Positions 37,733 through 46,677 are shown, numbered from the stretch's first letter. The stretch is DNA of 64,000 bases from Candidatus Gastranaerophilales bacterium HUM_1 (GCA_002103105.1 DAAY01000005.1:1-64000); one strand, 5' to 3'. Numbers and translations: made by a program. Notes: generated by a model not told the origin, from the sequence alone.

Positions 37733-38407
37733 TTAGATTACAGGAACATCAATTGGTTCAACAAGAATAACGTTTAATACTTCGTTAGAATTAATTTGAA
37801 CTTGTTTACCTGTTCTGATTAAATCTGCAATACTATCATATACAAAGTACCCAGCTGTTCCAAAAGCTCCGCCAAAAGCTGTAACAGGAACAATTACATA
37901 TTGCCAGCCAGTATCAGTTACGTCTTTACCCCATTCGATAGATTTTGTTGTAATTTGACCAGATTTTTTGCAAGTTTGTTTCCACGCATCTGCATAACCT
38001 TTAGTTGTGGTAATTCCTCCATCATTTGTCATATCCGCTCTTCCAATTATTGAAAGTGATAATGGAACTTGTCTGCCGTTTGGAGTTACAACGTGATCAA
38101 AATCTAGATAAAGAATTGCTCCTTTCGACATTCTTTTTGCTGGAGTAATTTCTTTGATGTTTCCACGAATAATTGAACCCATTGGTAAAATTACATCATC
38201 AGATGCTTTTTGGTCTGTCATAAGCATTGCTGTGAATCCTGTACCTTTTGAGTTGTAGCCTGTATTTATTGGTGTAAGCATTTGCAATGATAGTTTTGTT
38301 CCCGCAGGAATTCTTTTTGTTTTTGCGTTTGCGTTGAATGGTGCAGCAAGTGTGATTTGAGCTGATAATAACATTGCTAATGCTGTTGCTATAATTTTAT
38401 TTTTCAT
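37733..38407 (-). CDS. Exported protein of unknown function, 224 aa
   Basis: A signal peptide (MKNKIIATALAMLLSAQITLAAP) directs it to the periplasm. The mature part starts with a beta-rich segment, IPAGTKLSLQMLTPIN, later ILPMGSIIRGNI and YLDFDHVVTPNG. A glycine-rich hydrophobic helix is near residues 170-190 (VTAFGGAFGTAGYFVYD). The pattern resembles conjugation-type TrbI/VirB10 beta domains only loosely. It has its own promoter (38444-38472) and an AGAGGG ribosome site, and is followed by the TPR gene. Confidence 0.78.
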   Translation of the reverse strand: MKNKIIATALAMLLSAQITLAAPFNANAKTKRIPAGTKLSLQMLTPINTGYNSKGTGFTAMLMTDQKASDDVILPMGSIIRGNIKEITPAKRMSKGAILYLDFDHVVTPNGRQVPLSLSIIGRADMTNDGGITTTKGYADAWKQTCKKSGQITTKSIEWGKDVTDTGWQYVIVPVTAFGGAFGTAGYFVYDSIADLIRTGKQVQINSNEVLNVILVEPIDVPVI

Positions 38408-38443
38408 AAAGTATCCCTCTTCATTCTACTTCGTTTGCATTTT

Positions 38444-38472
38444 ATCATATTTTTTTTATTTTGTTAAGTCAA
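38444..38472 (-). promoter_or_regulatory. Promoter of the 224-aa secreted-protein gene
   Basis: On the minus strand, -35 TTGACT (38472-38467), a 17-base spacer and -10 TATGAT (38449-38444). The start codon is at 38407. Confidence 0.65.
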
Positions 38473-38500
38473 GTAATCATAAATTTTTATTAAAGAAAAA

Positions 38501-38517
38501 GAGCCAGTAATTGGCTC
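38501..38517. terminator. Hairpin in the gap before mtnP
   Basis: GAGCCA (38501-38506) and TGGCTC (38512-38517) pair around GTAAT. On the minus strand it is followed by TTTTTCTTT, so it would stop leftward transcription. There is no annotated gene upstream on that strand. Confidence 0.45.
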
Positions 38518-38541
38518 TTAGAATTAAGAATAGCTGGAAGT

Positions 38542-38628
38542 ATGAAAAAGATTAATTATATTAAACGTAAAGAATTAGAACTTTTATATTCTCTGGTTGG
38601 AGGTACTTGTATTACTCAATTAGGCTAA
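38542..38628 (+). CDS. Possible 28-aa small protein
   Basis: ATG 38542 opens a 28-codon frame (MKKINYIKRKELELLYSLVG, then GTCITQLG). The sequence VGG followed by a short Cys-containing tail recalls double-glycine peptide leaders, but the ribosome site is too close (GGAAG ends 2 bases before ATG). The gap 38408-38720 otherwise holds two promoters and a hairpin. It may be chance. Confidence 0.2.
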   Translation: MKKINYIKRKELELLYSLVGGTCITQLG

Positions 38629-38653
38629 ATCTATATGAAGTTTTCTTTCTTAT

Positions 38654-38680
38654 TTGAAAAAATATTATTTATATTATAAT
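38654..38680 (+). promoter_or_regulatory. Candidate promoter of mtnP
   Basis: -35 TTGAAA (38654-38659), 15-base spacer, -10 TATAAT (38675-38680), 46 bases before the ATG. The spacer is short, so this is moderate. Confidence 0.5.
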
Positions 38681-38726
38681 ATTTCTATATTATGTAATAA
38701 AAGTAATTTGTAAGGGAAAGGTGTAT

Positions 38727-39524
38727 ATGGAAATTTTAAATAAAGCGGATATTGGTGTATTTGGTGGTTCAGGCTTTTATAGCTTTCTAAAAGATATTGA
38801 AGAAGTGAAAGTTGAAACTCCATATGGCGAAACAAGTGATAGCGTATTTTTAGGGAAAATAGGTAATCATACTGTTGCATTTATGCCTCGTCATGGAAGA
38901 AACCATTCAATTCCGCCTCATTTAGTAAACTTTAGAGCTAACGTTTGGGCTATGAAGCATTTAGGATGTAAAAGAGTAATTTCTCCTTGTGCTGCTGGTA
39001 GTTTGCAAAAAGAAGTTAAACCAGGAGATTTTGTAATTTGTGATCAATTTGTTGATTGGACAGATGGAAGAAAAACAACATTCTATGAAGGGCCTGTTGT
39101 TCAACACCCATCTCCAGCAGATCCTTATTGCCCAGAGTTAAGAGAATTAGCAATAAAAACAGGTAAAGATTTAGGTATTACAATTCATAATCACGGAACT
39201 GTTGTTGTAATCAATGGTCCAAGATTCTCTACAAAATCAGAATCTGCGTTCTTTACTCGCCAAGGATGGGAAGTTATCAATATGACAGCATTCCCTGAAG
39301 CTTATTTGGTTAAAGAATTGAATATGTGCCCATTAAATATTTCATTGATTACTGATTATGATGCTGGTTTAGTTGGAGATGTTCCTCCTGTTTCTCACGA
39401 AGCGGTAATGGAAGTATTCAATAATAATGTTGCGAATTTAAAATCATTACTATTTACAATGATTGAAAATATTCCAGCAGATGCAAATTGTGAATGTGCT
39501 AATTCAACAAAAATGGACATCTAA
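38727..39524 (+). CDS. mtnP: S-methyl-5'-thioadenosine phosphorylase, 265 aa
   Basis: Cleaves 5'-methylthioadenosine with phosphate to adenine and 5-methylthioribose-1-phosphate, in polyamine-linked methionine salvage. Family motifs are intact: IGVFGGSGFY near the N-terminus, MPRHGRNHSIPPH, the phosphate-binding segment and the NMTAFPEAYLVKEL helix. Length is normal for the trimeric enzyme. GGGAAAGG lies about 5 bases before ATG 38727. I prefer this start to the GTG two codons earlier, which overlaps the ribosome site's edge. The YggT-like pair and trkAH follow closely in the same direction. Confidence 0.92.
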   Translation: MEILNKADIGVFGGSGFYSFLKDIEEVKVETPYGETSDSVFLGKIGNHTVAFMPRHGRNHSIPPHLVNFRANVWAMKHLGCKRVISPCAAGSLQKEVKPGDFVICDQFVDWTDGRKTTFYEGPVVQHPSPADPYCPELRELAIKTGKDLGITIHNHGTVVVINGPRFSTKSESAFFTRQGWEVINMTAFPEAYLVKELNMCPLNISLITDYDAGLVGDVPPVSHEAVMEVFNNNVANLKSLLFTMIENIPADANCECANSTKMDI

Positions 39525-39533
39525 GAGGATAAA

Positions 39534-39878
39534 ATGGCAAATTTTATAAAGTTTTTGTATAGGCTTGTAATGTTGTATATGTATTATGTACTCGGGGCAT
39601 GTATGTTGTCGTGGGTGCCTAATATAAATCCAGATTACCCGCTATTTAATTTTATATTCAAATCCTCAGGCTTTTATTTAATCCCGCCAATTCTTGGGTT
39701 ATCAATTTCGCCTGCTGTGATAATGCTATTATGTGGTTTGATATTACTCGGTTTGGATAAAGTTTATGCAAAATACTTTGCTAAAAATGAGCCAAAAATT
39801 CTCGTAATGTCACCTGAAGAATTTTTTGAAAAGATGAAAGAACAACAAAACAAAGAGGATAAAAAAGATGGCGATTAA
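39534..39878 (+). CDS. YggT-like membrane protein, 114 aa
   Basis: Two to three hydrophobic segments (about residues 8-28 LYRLVMLYMYYVLGACML, 47-60 YLIPPILGLSI and 61-78 AVIMLLCGLILLGL). LSWVPNINPDYPLFNF corresponds to the conserved 'SWxP...P' of YggT proteins. The last 25 residues are charged. YggT proteins affect osmotic or pH stress and membrane insertion in some bacteria, but the molecular role is unsettled. It overlaps the next gene by 11 bases. Confidence 0.72.
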   Translation: MANFIKFLYRLVMLYMYYVLGACMLSWVPNINPDYPLFNFIFKSSGFYLIPPILGLSISPAVIMLLCGLILLGLDKVYAKYFAKNEPKILVMSPEEFFEKMKEQQNKEDKKDGD

Positions 39879-40158
39879 AATTGTTGTCGCAATAGCAAAT
39901 TGCTTTTACATATATTTAATGATGATATTTATTAGATGCTTTTTGACTTGGTTCCCAGGTTTGAATTGGAATAATCCTATACTAAAGGCTTTAGCATCAT
40001 CTGTTGATTTGTATTTAGATTTATTCAGAAAATTTATTCCGCCATTAGGACCTTTCGATTTATCCCCAATTGTAGCAACATTTGTTCTCATCTTTTTGAG
40101 AAATGCTGTTGTGTATGGTGCATTATTTTTGTTTAACGCATTGGGAGTGTTAGGGTAA
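39868..40158 (+). CDS. YggT family membrane protein, 96 aa
   Basis: Two hydrophobic segments (residues about 5-25 and 66-90) flank the YggT signature: CFLTWFPGLNWNNPI, then LDLFRKFIPPLGPFDLSPIV. The length matches the single-unit family. Cyanobacterial homologues are linked to thylakoid or division functions, which need not apply here. It overlaps its longer neighbour by 11 bases and precedes trkA by 6 bases. All four genes are probably one operon. Confidence 0.85.
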   Translation: MAIKIVVAIANCFYIYLMMIFIRCFLTWFPGLNWNNPILKALASSVDLYLDLFRKFIPPLGPFDLSPIVATFVLIFLRNAVVYGALFLFNALGVLG

Positions 40159-40164
40159 GTAGCT

Positions 40165-41505
40165 ATGAAAATTGTAATTTATGGTGCAACAGAAGTTGGA
40201 TGTTTGCTTGCAACGGAATTTTTTGAAGATCATGACATTACGGTTATTGATAAAGAGGAAAATCGTACCGAAGAATTTGATAAGCTTGATATTAGCTTTG
40301 TACAAGGAAATGCGACTGATATTAATGTTTTAAAGTCCGCTGATATTATAAATTCGGATGTATTTATTGCTTGTACTCCGTTAGATGAAGCAAATATAGT
40401 TGCTTGTCTTTCAGCGAAAAAGGTTAGTGGCATTCGTACTATTTGTTTCGTTTCAAAGGCTGAGTACCAAAATACTATGGAACTAGACAACTCAAATGAT
40501 TATTTGGGTGATTTCTTTATTGATTATGTAATCTGGCCAGAAGCCCTTTTGACTCAAGAATTATTTAGAATTGTAACTGTTGCACATGCACTTGATGTTG
40601 AAAATTTTGCTGATGGTAGAGCAAGACTTTTGGAATATAAAGTTCGTCCAGGGTCTTCTATTGTTGGTAAAATGGTAAAAGATTGCGGTTTTACTCGTGA
40701 TACCATTATTGTTGGGATAAAAAGGGATGACTTGTTATTTATTCCGAATGGTTTAACTGAGATTAACGAAAACGACAAGCTTATTTTTATGGGAACATCC
40801 CACTCTTTAGATATTTTAGCAGGTACATTTTTCCACGAAAAAGAACAGGTTAAATCTGTTGCTGTTATTGGTGGGGGAAATGTTGGATATATGCTTGCGA
40901 AAAGTCTTGAGGACATGAAGATTAAAACTAAGATTATAGAAAAAGACTATGACAGATGTGAATTTCTCGCTCAAGAACTTCATAAAACCTTGGTTATTAA
41001 TGGAGATGGAACGAATTTAAAAATTCTTGATGAAGAAGAGATTGGCTCTAGTGATGTTGTAATTTCTGTAACAAATAATGATGAAAAGAATCTTCTATGC
41101 TCTCTTTTGGTAAAACAATTGGGGGTTAAAAGAGTTATCTCAAGAGTTTCAAAAGTTTTGAATGTCCCGTTGTTTGAAAAAGTAGGTATAGATATTGCTG
41201 TATCTCCAAAAACATCTGCTATAAATGAAGTTAGAAATGACTTGGATGAAAATGATGTTGATATTTTGGCAACTGTTGAACAAGGTCAAGCTGAGGTTTT
41301 GGAAATCCTTGTTAAAGATGAGTTTAATGGCAAAAAGATTATGGATTTACGATTCCCTGCTCCTGCCATTATCGGAGTTGTACAACGTAGAAATCAGGTT
41401 ATTATTCCAAAAGGTGATACTCAACTTAGGGAACATGATATTTTGATTATCTTTACAAAGGCAGATACTGCACAACAGATTAAATCTTATTTTAAGGTAG
41501 CGTAG
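40165..41505 (+). CDS. trkA: Trk potassium uptake regulator TrkA, 446 aa
   Basis: Cytosolic gating ring subunit of the Trk potassium transporter. It has two tandem RCK units. The first Rossmann NAD-binding fold starts at residue 1 (KIVIYGATEVGCLLA), with its RCK_C near 140-220. The second starts at about 233 (VAVIGGGNVGYMLAKSL) and is followed by its own RCK_C ending at 446. This matches the usual length (about 450). It is encoded 6 bases before trkH and after the YggT pair. Confidence 0.95.
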   Translation: MKIVIYGATEVGCLLATEFFEDHDITVIDKEENRTEEFDKLDISFVQGNATDINVLKSADIINSDVFIACTPLDEANIVACLSAKKVSGIRTICFVSKAEYQNTMELDNSNDYLGDFFIDYVIWPEALLTQELFRIVTVAHALDVENFADGRARLLEYKVRPGSSIVGKMVKDCGFTRDTIIVGIKRDDLLFIPNGLTEINENDKLIFMGTSHSLDILAGTFFHEKEQVKSVAVIGGGNVGYMLAKSLEDMKIKTKIIEKDYDRCEFLAQELHKTLVINGDGTNLKILDEEEIGSSDVVISVTNNDEKNLLCSLLVKQLGVKRVISRVSKVLNVPLFEKVGIDIAVSPKTSAINEVRNDLDENDVDILATVEQGQAEVLEILVKDEFNGKKIMDLRFPAPAIIGVVQRRNQVIIPKGDTQLREHDILIIFTKADTAQQIKSYFKVA

Positions 41506-41511
41506 GAAGTT

Positions 41512-42972
41512 ATGAGATTAAACTATATTTCAAATTCAGTAGGTTTAATGTTAATGGATATTGGTTTGGTGACCTTTATCCCTATTGCTGTTGCGATATA
41601 TTATTGTGAATGGGGGTCAATTTTACCTTTTTTCACTGCGGGTATTTTTTCTCTTTTTGTAGGGGATATTCTTTGTCGCTCGTTTAAGCGGGGCAGTGAT
41701 GCTTTAAATGATATTAAACGTTCGGAAGCGTTGATGACTGTTTCTTTGAGTTGGCTCGCATTCGGGGTTGTGTGTGCAATTCCGTATTTGTTTTACGGTT
41801 TAAGTCCTGTTGATTCCTTGTTTGAATCCGTATCTGGTATCACAACAACTGGTGCGACAATTCTTGAAAATTTTGATTACCCTAAAACAATTATGTTTTG
41901 GCGTTCATTTACTCAATGGCTAGGTGGTATGGGAATTATTGTATTATTTGTTGCAATTTTACCTCAATTTGCTGTTGCAGGGCGTCAAATGTTTTTTGCT
42001 GAAACTCCAGGGCCAACTGAGGATAAATTTACTCCAAGAATTAAAAATACCGCCTCTGCTTTGTGGATTGTTTATGCGGGTTTAACTGTTATTTGTACAA
42101 TTTGTTTATGGCTTGCAGGCATGCCTGTTTATGATTCAATTTGTAACTCAATGTCCACAATGTCTGCTGGTGGCTTTTCTCCTCACCCTCAAAGTATAGG
42201 AGGGTATAATTCTAATGTAATCAATTGGATTATTATAATTTTTATGTTTATTGCGGGTACTAGTTATACTTTGCAATCAAGAGTATTGACTAAACGACGC
42301 TTATCCTTATTTTGGAAAAGTGAAGAATTTAGAACTTATGCAACAATAGTTTTGTTTGTTTCTTTGGCATTATCTGGAATTTTGTATTTTGAGCATCATT
42401 ATTCGCTAATCCATTCTCTTACTGCTGGTTTTTATCAGATGTTATCTATTTCTTCTTCTACTGGTAGTGCGAGTGAAGATTTTCAGTTGTGGAATTTTGA
42501 TGCCCATGTAATATTATTCTTCTGTTTATTTATTTCATCTTGTTCTGGATCAGCTGGTGGTGGTTTGAAATTAACAAGATGGATTCTTATTTTTAAATTT
42601 ATAAAGAATGAAATATACAAAATTCTTCATCCTAACGCTGTTGTTCCTGTCAAAATTGATGGAAAGGTTGTATCTACGGATGTTGTAAGACAAACAATAT
42701 TTTTTATTTTTGCATTCTTTGGATTGTGGGCTATATCAGCTACATTCTTAACTGTTATAGAGCAGAATTTAGAGCTTGGCTTAACGTCTGCAATTACATC
42801 AATTGGTGACATCGGCCCAGGGTTGGGGAACGTAATTGGACCTATGGGAAATTATTCTTCTCTTCATTCGTTTTCAAAAATTATTTTTATATTTAATATG
42901 TTGGTTGGTCGTTTGGAAATAATTCCATTTTTAGTATTGTTCCACAAAGATTTTTGGACCATAAAACGTTAA
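41512..42972 (+). CDS. trkH: Trk potassium transporter membrane subunit TrkH, 486 aa
   Basis: Forms the potassium-conducting pore. About ten hydrophobic segments and the selectivity-filter type loops are visible: SGITTTGAT (about residue 108), STMSAGGFSPH, SSSTGSAS and GDIGPG. These are the four P-loop glycine segments of the Trk/Ktr/HKT superfamily. Length is normal (about 485). It follows trkA by 6 bases. Transcription ends at the hairpin 43001-43032. Confidence 0.95.
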   Translation: MRLNYISNSVGLMLMDIGLVTFIPIAVAIYYCEWGSILPFFTAGIFSLFVGDILCRSFKRGSDALNDIKRSEALMTVSLSWLAFGVVCAIPYLFYGLSPVDSLFESVSGITTTGATILENFDYPKTIMFWRSFTQWLGGMGIIVLFVAILPQFAVAGRQMFFAETPGPTEDKFTPRIKNTASALWIVYAGLTVICTICLWLAGMPVYDSICNSMSTMSAGGFSPHPQSIGGYNSNVINWIIIIFMFIAGTSYTLQSRVLTKRRLSLFWKSEEFRTYATIVLFVSLALSGILYFEHHYSLIHSLTAGFYQMLSISSSTGSASEDFQLWNFDAHVILFFCLFISSCSGSAGGGLKLTRWILIFKFIKNEIYKILHPNAVVPVKIDGKVVSTDVVRQTIFFIFAFFGLWAISATFLTVIEQNLELGLTSAITSIGDIGPGLGNVIGPMGNYSSLHSFSKIIFIFNMLVGRLEIIPFLVLFHKDFWTIKR

Positions 42973-43000
42973 ATTTATTTTTGAAAAAAGATAATAATTA

Positions 43001-43032
43001 GAAGCTCCAAGAAATTTTTTTCTTGGAGCTTC
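43001..43032. terminator. Hairpin terminator between trkH and thrS
   Basis: GAAGCTCCAAGA (43001-43012) pairs with TCTTGGAGCTTC (43021-43032) around AATTTTTT. It separates the convergent trkH and thrS genes; the T run after the stem is poor. Confidence 0.7.
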
Positions 43033-43056
43033 TAATCTATGAAATGTAAATTTCAA

Positions 43057-44865
43057 TTATTTATTTTCTTTTAATCCTTTAGCAAATGAATCATTTGCTC
43101 TTGATTTGATTTCAGCTTTGATAATATCAATGAATTCATCAACTTTGAATGTGCCGACTTGACCAATTGCTCTAGCTCTAACAGCTACTGAGTTAGCTTC
43201 AATTTCTTTGTCGCCGATTACACAAACATAAGGAATCTTCTTATCTTGAAGTGATTCTCTAATTTTGTAGTTCATGCTTTCAGATCTATCATCAAGGTTT
43301 ACTCTGATACCAGCATCACGCATTTTTCTGTAAACTTCTTCAGCAAAATCAATATGTTTTTCATTAGAGATTGGAACAATGTTTACTTGAGTTGGAGCTA
43401 ACCAAGTTGGGAATGCTCCTGCGTAGTGTTCAATCAAGATTCCGTGGAATCTTTCCATAGAACCAAAGATTACTCTGTGCAACATCAATGGAGTTTTCAA
43501 TTGTCCATCTTTGTCTTGATATTTGATATCAAATCTAGCTGGCAAGTTGAAATCTAATTGAATTGTAGCACATTGCCAAGTTCTACCGATAGCATCTTTG
43601 ATTTTGAAGTCGATTTTTGGCCCGTAGAATGCACCATCACCTTCATTGATGTCATATTTCATTCCACGTCTATCCATAGCTTCTTTTAGACCAGCTTCAG
43701 CTTTGTCCCAGTTTTCGATTTCTCCGATGAAACTTTCTGGTCTTGTTGATAATTCGACTTCAAATTTCATATTGAAGATAGCAAGAGTGTCTGCAACAAA
43801 ATCAATGATTCTGTTGATTTCATCAACTAATTGTTCTGGAGTACAGAAGATGTGAGCATCATCTTGAGTGAAACCTTGAACACGAGTCAAACCAGACAAT
43901 GCACCTGATTTTTCTTTACGATAAACAGTACCAAGTTCTGCCATTCTTAGTGGTAATGAACGGTATGAATATCTGTTTGCTTGATAAATCAAGATGTGGA
44001 AAGGACAGTTCATTGGCTTTAAGATAAATTGTTCATCTGAATCTTCATCTTTTTGAATAAAGAACATGTTTTCTCTGTAATGGTCTGCGTGACCAGAAAT
44101 TTCCCACAATTTAGATTTTGCAATGTGTGGAGTGTTTACGATTACGTAACCACGTTTTCTGTGTTCTTCTCTCCAGTAATTTTCGATTTCTTCTCTAACA
44201 ACAGCTAAGTTTGGATGCCACAAAACAAGTCCACCACCTAATTCTTCTCTTGTTGAGAATAGGTCTAGTTTTGTTCCTAATTTTCTGTGGTCACGTTTTT
44301 CAGCTTCTTCCAAGAATGTTAAATAGCTTTGTAAATCTTCTTTATTCCAGTATGCTGTTGCGTAAATTCTTTGAAGCATTTTGTTATTTTCGTTGCCTCT
44401 CCAGTATGCTCCTGCAACTTTTAATAATTTGAATGCATTTGTTTTAATATATGACGTGTTTGGAAGGTGAGGACCAGCACATAGGTCATTGAATAAAGCA
44501 TTTCCATCTTTGTCTTTTGTAATGTACAAAGTCGGGTTGTCGTTTTTGTGTTCTTCAAGAAGTTCTGCTTTGTAAATTTCACCTTCTTTTTTGAATTCTT
44601 CAATTTGTTTTTCAACATCAGGAATCACATATTTTTCAAAAGTAAGATTTTGTTTGATGATTTCTTTCATTTTTTCTTCGATTTTTGCTAAATCTTCATG
44701 AGTGAAAGCATGACCATCGGTTAAATCAAAGTCGTAGTAAAAACCATCAGCTGTTGCTGGTCCTATTGCTAACTTTGCAGATGGGAACAGGCTCTGAACG
44801 GCTTGTGCCATGATGTGTGATGTTGAGTGTCTTAAAATAGACAAAGTTTCGTTGTTCTTTTCCAT
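43057..44865 (-). CDS. thrS: Threonyl-tRNA synthetase lacking the TGS domain, 602 aa
   Basis: Charges tRNA-Thr. The protein begins directly with the editing domain (residues 5-200: RHSTSHIMAQAV zinc/editing motif and GFYYDFD). The N-terminal TGS domain (about 60 residues) of the E. coli type is absent. The catalytic core is complete, with the motif 2 region MNCPFHILIYQ, then RMAELGTVYRKEKSGAL, QDDAHIFC, and the zinc ligands Cys and His. The anticodon domain occupies about 500-602. A leader with a long hairpin lies upstream at 44888-44935. CTTTTAGGGG on the plus strand means the ribosome site on the minus strand is AAAGGATAGAAAG. Confidence 0.95.
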   Translation of the reverse strand: MEKNNETLSILRHSTSHIMAQAVQSLFPSAKLAIGPATADGFYYDFDLTDGHAFTHEDLAKIEEKMKEIIKQNLTFEKYVIPDVEKQIEEFKKEGEIYKAELLEEHKNDNPTLYITKDKDGNALFNDLCAGPHLPNTSYIKTNAFKLLKVAGAYWRGNENNKMLQRIYATAYWNKEDLQSYLTFLEEAEKRDHRKLGTKLDLFSTREELGGGLVLWHPNLAVVREEIENYWREEHRKRGYVIVNTPHIAKSKLWEISGHADHYRENMFFIQKDEDSDEQFILKPMNCPFHILIYQANRYSYRSLPLRMAELGTVYRKEKSGALSGLTRVQGFTQDDAHIFCTPEQLVDEINRIIDFVADTLAIFNMKFEVELSTRPESFIGEIENWDKAEAGLKEAMDRRGMKYDINEGDGAFYGPKIDFKIKDAIGRTWQCATIQLDFNLPARFDIKYQDKDGQLKTPLMLHRVIFGSMERFHGILIEHYAGAFPTWLAPTQVNIVPISNEKHIDFAEEVYRKMRDAGIRVNLDDRSESMNYKIRESLQDKKIPYVCVIGDKEIEANSVAVRARAIGQVGTFKVDEFIDIIKAEIKSRANDSFAKGLKENK

Positions 44866-44887
44866 TTTCTTCTTTCTATCCTTTTAG

Positions 44888-44935
44888 GGGTAAATTGAAT
44901 TTATATATAAAAACCCTTATATATCAAATTTACCC
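44888..44935 (-). promoter_or_regulatory. Leader hairpin upstream of thrS
   Basis: In the untranslated leader of thrS, GGGTAAATT (on + 44888-44896) pairs with AATTTACCC (44927-44935), and an inner TATATA arm extends it. A second small GAGG/CCTC hairpin lies just 5' (near 44939-44952). ThrRS is known to bind tRNA-like structures in its own mRNA in E. coli; a similar control here is only a guess. No T-box sequence is present. Confidence 0.35.
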
Positions 44936-45014
44936 TCGAGGTGGATCCCTCTAACTACTTACAATTACAATTATAGTACGGAGGTAAATAATTACAAGTT
45001 AAAAAGAAAGATAC

Positions 45015-46193
45015 TTACTTGATAGAGTTGATGATGCTTTTTGCTGCGACAAAACCTGTTGACCAGCAATTTTGGAGATTAAAACCTCCGCAAAATCCGT
45101 CAACATCCATAACTTCTCCACAGAAATATAACCCCTCATTCTTTCGAGATTCCATTGAGGTTGGATTTATTTCTTTTAAGTTTATTCCACCACAAGTTAC
45201 AACTTCTCCATCTGGAACATTGCCTGTTATAGTAATTTCAAAATTGGTCAATTTGTTTAATATGTTATCTCGCATTTTTCCATTTATTTTGTGACAAGGA
45301 GTATCTTCTTGAATATTAAGGTTATTTAATAGCCAATTAGCAAAAGATTTTGGCACAAATTGCCCAAGAAGATTTTTGATTTCCTTATGTGGATTTTTAT
45401 CTAGTAACTCTTGCAAGTTTAAATTTTCAAGGATTCTGATGTTTATTTTATAAGGTTTTTCTTTCCTTGCATAAATTGATGAAATTTTATAAATCAACGG
45501 TCCAGAAATCCCCTTGTGGGTGAAAATTATATCGCCAATCCCGAGGTTTTTGAAATCTTTCCCATTTACTTTTACATTTTTTATTGAAACTCCTGAAATA
45601 TCTGAAAAATCTTCTTTTGTTACTAGTCCAACAAGAGCTTGCACTGGGGTTTCAATTTTGATGTCTAGAGGTGTAAGTATTTTAAAATCTGAGTGTCCCC
45701 CGATTGCAAGAACAACTATATCAAAGGCATATTTGCCTTTGTTTGTTGTTATTTTGTAACAGTTTGGGAGTTTTTCGATTTGTTCAACTTCTTCTTTTAT
45801 AAAATCAGATTTTTGTATAACTTTTAATAACTTTTCTTGAACTTCTTTTGCAGAGTTTGAAGTTGGAAAAATTCTATTATCCTCTTGAGTATAAGTGTCA
45901 ATTCCGATTGAATTAAAAAAATCGAGTGTGTCTTGAGTTCCAAATTTTGAAAAGGCAGAATATAAAAATTTTTCACCTCTTGGGTAATTTTTTGCAAGCT
46001 CTTTAAAATCAAATTCTGAGTGTGCAAGATTACACCTTCCTCCTCCTGTTGGGAGAATTGTCCTCAAATATTTTCCTTTATCAAAAATGGTTGGGATAAT
46101 TCCGCTATCAATAAGAAATTTCGCACAAATACACCCTGCTGGTCCAGCTCCAATAATTGCGACAGATTTATTAAAAGTCAACTCTTGTGCCAT
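45015..46193 (-). CDS. NAD(P)/FAD-dependent oxidoreductase of the YhiN/HI0933 family, 392 aa
   Basis: A flavoprotein with an N-terminal FAD-binding Rossmann fold (SVAIIGAGPAGCICAKFLI, about residues 9-28), the family motif GGGRCNLAH, a middle domain, and a C-terminal CGGINLKEINPTSMES / GLYFCGEVMDVDGFCGG / NLQNCWSTGFVAA segment. The length and blocks match the YhiN (BaiN/RdsA-like) family. Its substrate is not established in most bacteria. It starts 23 bases inside folK and is probably co-transcribed with it. Confidence 0.9.
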   Translation of the reverse strand: MAQELTFNKSVAIIGAGPAGCICAKFLIDSGIIPTIFDKGKYLRTILPTGGGRCNLAHSEFDFKELAKNYPRGEKFLYSAFSKFGTQDTLDFFNSIGIDTYTQEDNRIFPTSNSAKEVQEKLLKVIQKSDFIKEEVEQIEKLPNCYKITTNKGKYAFDIVVLAIGGHSDFKILTPLDIKIETPVQALVGLVTKEDFSDISGVSIKNVKVNGKDFKNLGIGDIIFTHKGISGPLIYKISSIYARKEKPYKINIRILENLNLQELLDKNPHKEIKNLLGQFVPKSFANWLLNNLNIQEDTPCHKINGKMRDNILNKLTNFEITITGNVPDGEVVTCGGINLKEINPTSMESRKNEGLYFCGEVMDVDGFCGGFNLQNCWSTGFVAAKSIINSIK

Positions 46194-46677
46194 ACAAAAA
46201 TACCATTTCAGGGTTCTCTAGGTCATTGTGCATTTCTTCAATAGTTTTGTGCAATACAGGATGAACAAAATCCGCATTTAATTCCATCATTGGAACAAGG
46301 ATAAATGCCCTCAAATGTAAAAATTTATGAGGAATTGTCAAATTATCTTCTTCAAGAATGTCTTTATTGTAGAACAAAATATCAATATCAATTGTTCTAT
46401 CTTCATAAGTGTTAGGATCTTTTCTATCTCTTCCTAATTGTGTTTCAATTCTTTGACAAGCTTTTAATAGTTCTTGTGGAGTATATTTTGTTTTAACTTC
46501 AATCACGGCATTTACGAACCAAGTTTTGGTATCCATCCCCCAAGGTTCTGTTTCGTAAAAAGAAGAAGATCTAACAATAGTAATACCCTCGTCTGCTCCC
46601 AACAAGCTTGCAGCTTGTTGTACGTAGCCGATTCGGTCACCTTTATTTGATCCTAAACTTAAATATGCTATTGCCAT
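46171..46677 (-). CDS. folK: HPPK, 2-amino-4-hydroxy-6-hydroxymethyldihydropteridine diphosphokinase, 168 aa
   Basis: Transfers pyrophosphate from ATP to the pterin in folate synthesis. The family motifs are all seen: YLSLGSNKGDR, SSFYETEPWG, QLGRDRKDPNTYEDRTIDID and IPHKFLHLRAF. ATG 46677 is chosen; the frame could start at TTG 46683. No ribosome site is visible. A plausible -10 (46691-46686) lies only 8 bases before the ATG, so the mRNA may be leaderless. It overlaps the YhiN-like gene by 23 bases. Confidence 0.93.
   Translation of the reverse strand: MAIAYLSLGSNKGDRIGYVQQAASLLGADEGITIVRSSSFYETEPWGMDTKTWFVNAVIEVKTKYTPQELLKACQRIETQLGRDRKDPNTYEDRTIDIDILFYNKDILEEDNLTIPHKFLHLRAFILVPMMELNADFVHPVLHKTIEEMHNDLENPEMVFLYGTRVDF

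Noticed and set aside
44936..44953. CTCGAG and GGATCC near the thrS leader, as if from a vector
   Set aside because: They lie in natural AT-rich flanking sequence with no vector-like context; chance occurrence.
44870..45010. T-box riboswitch for thrS
   Set aside because: No T-box core sequence or terminator/antiterminator pair is visible.
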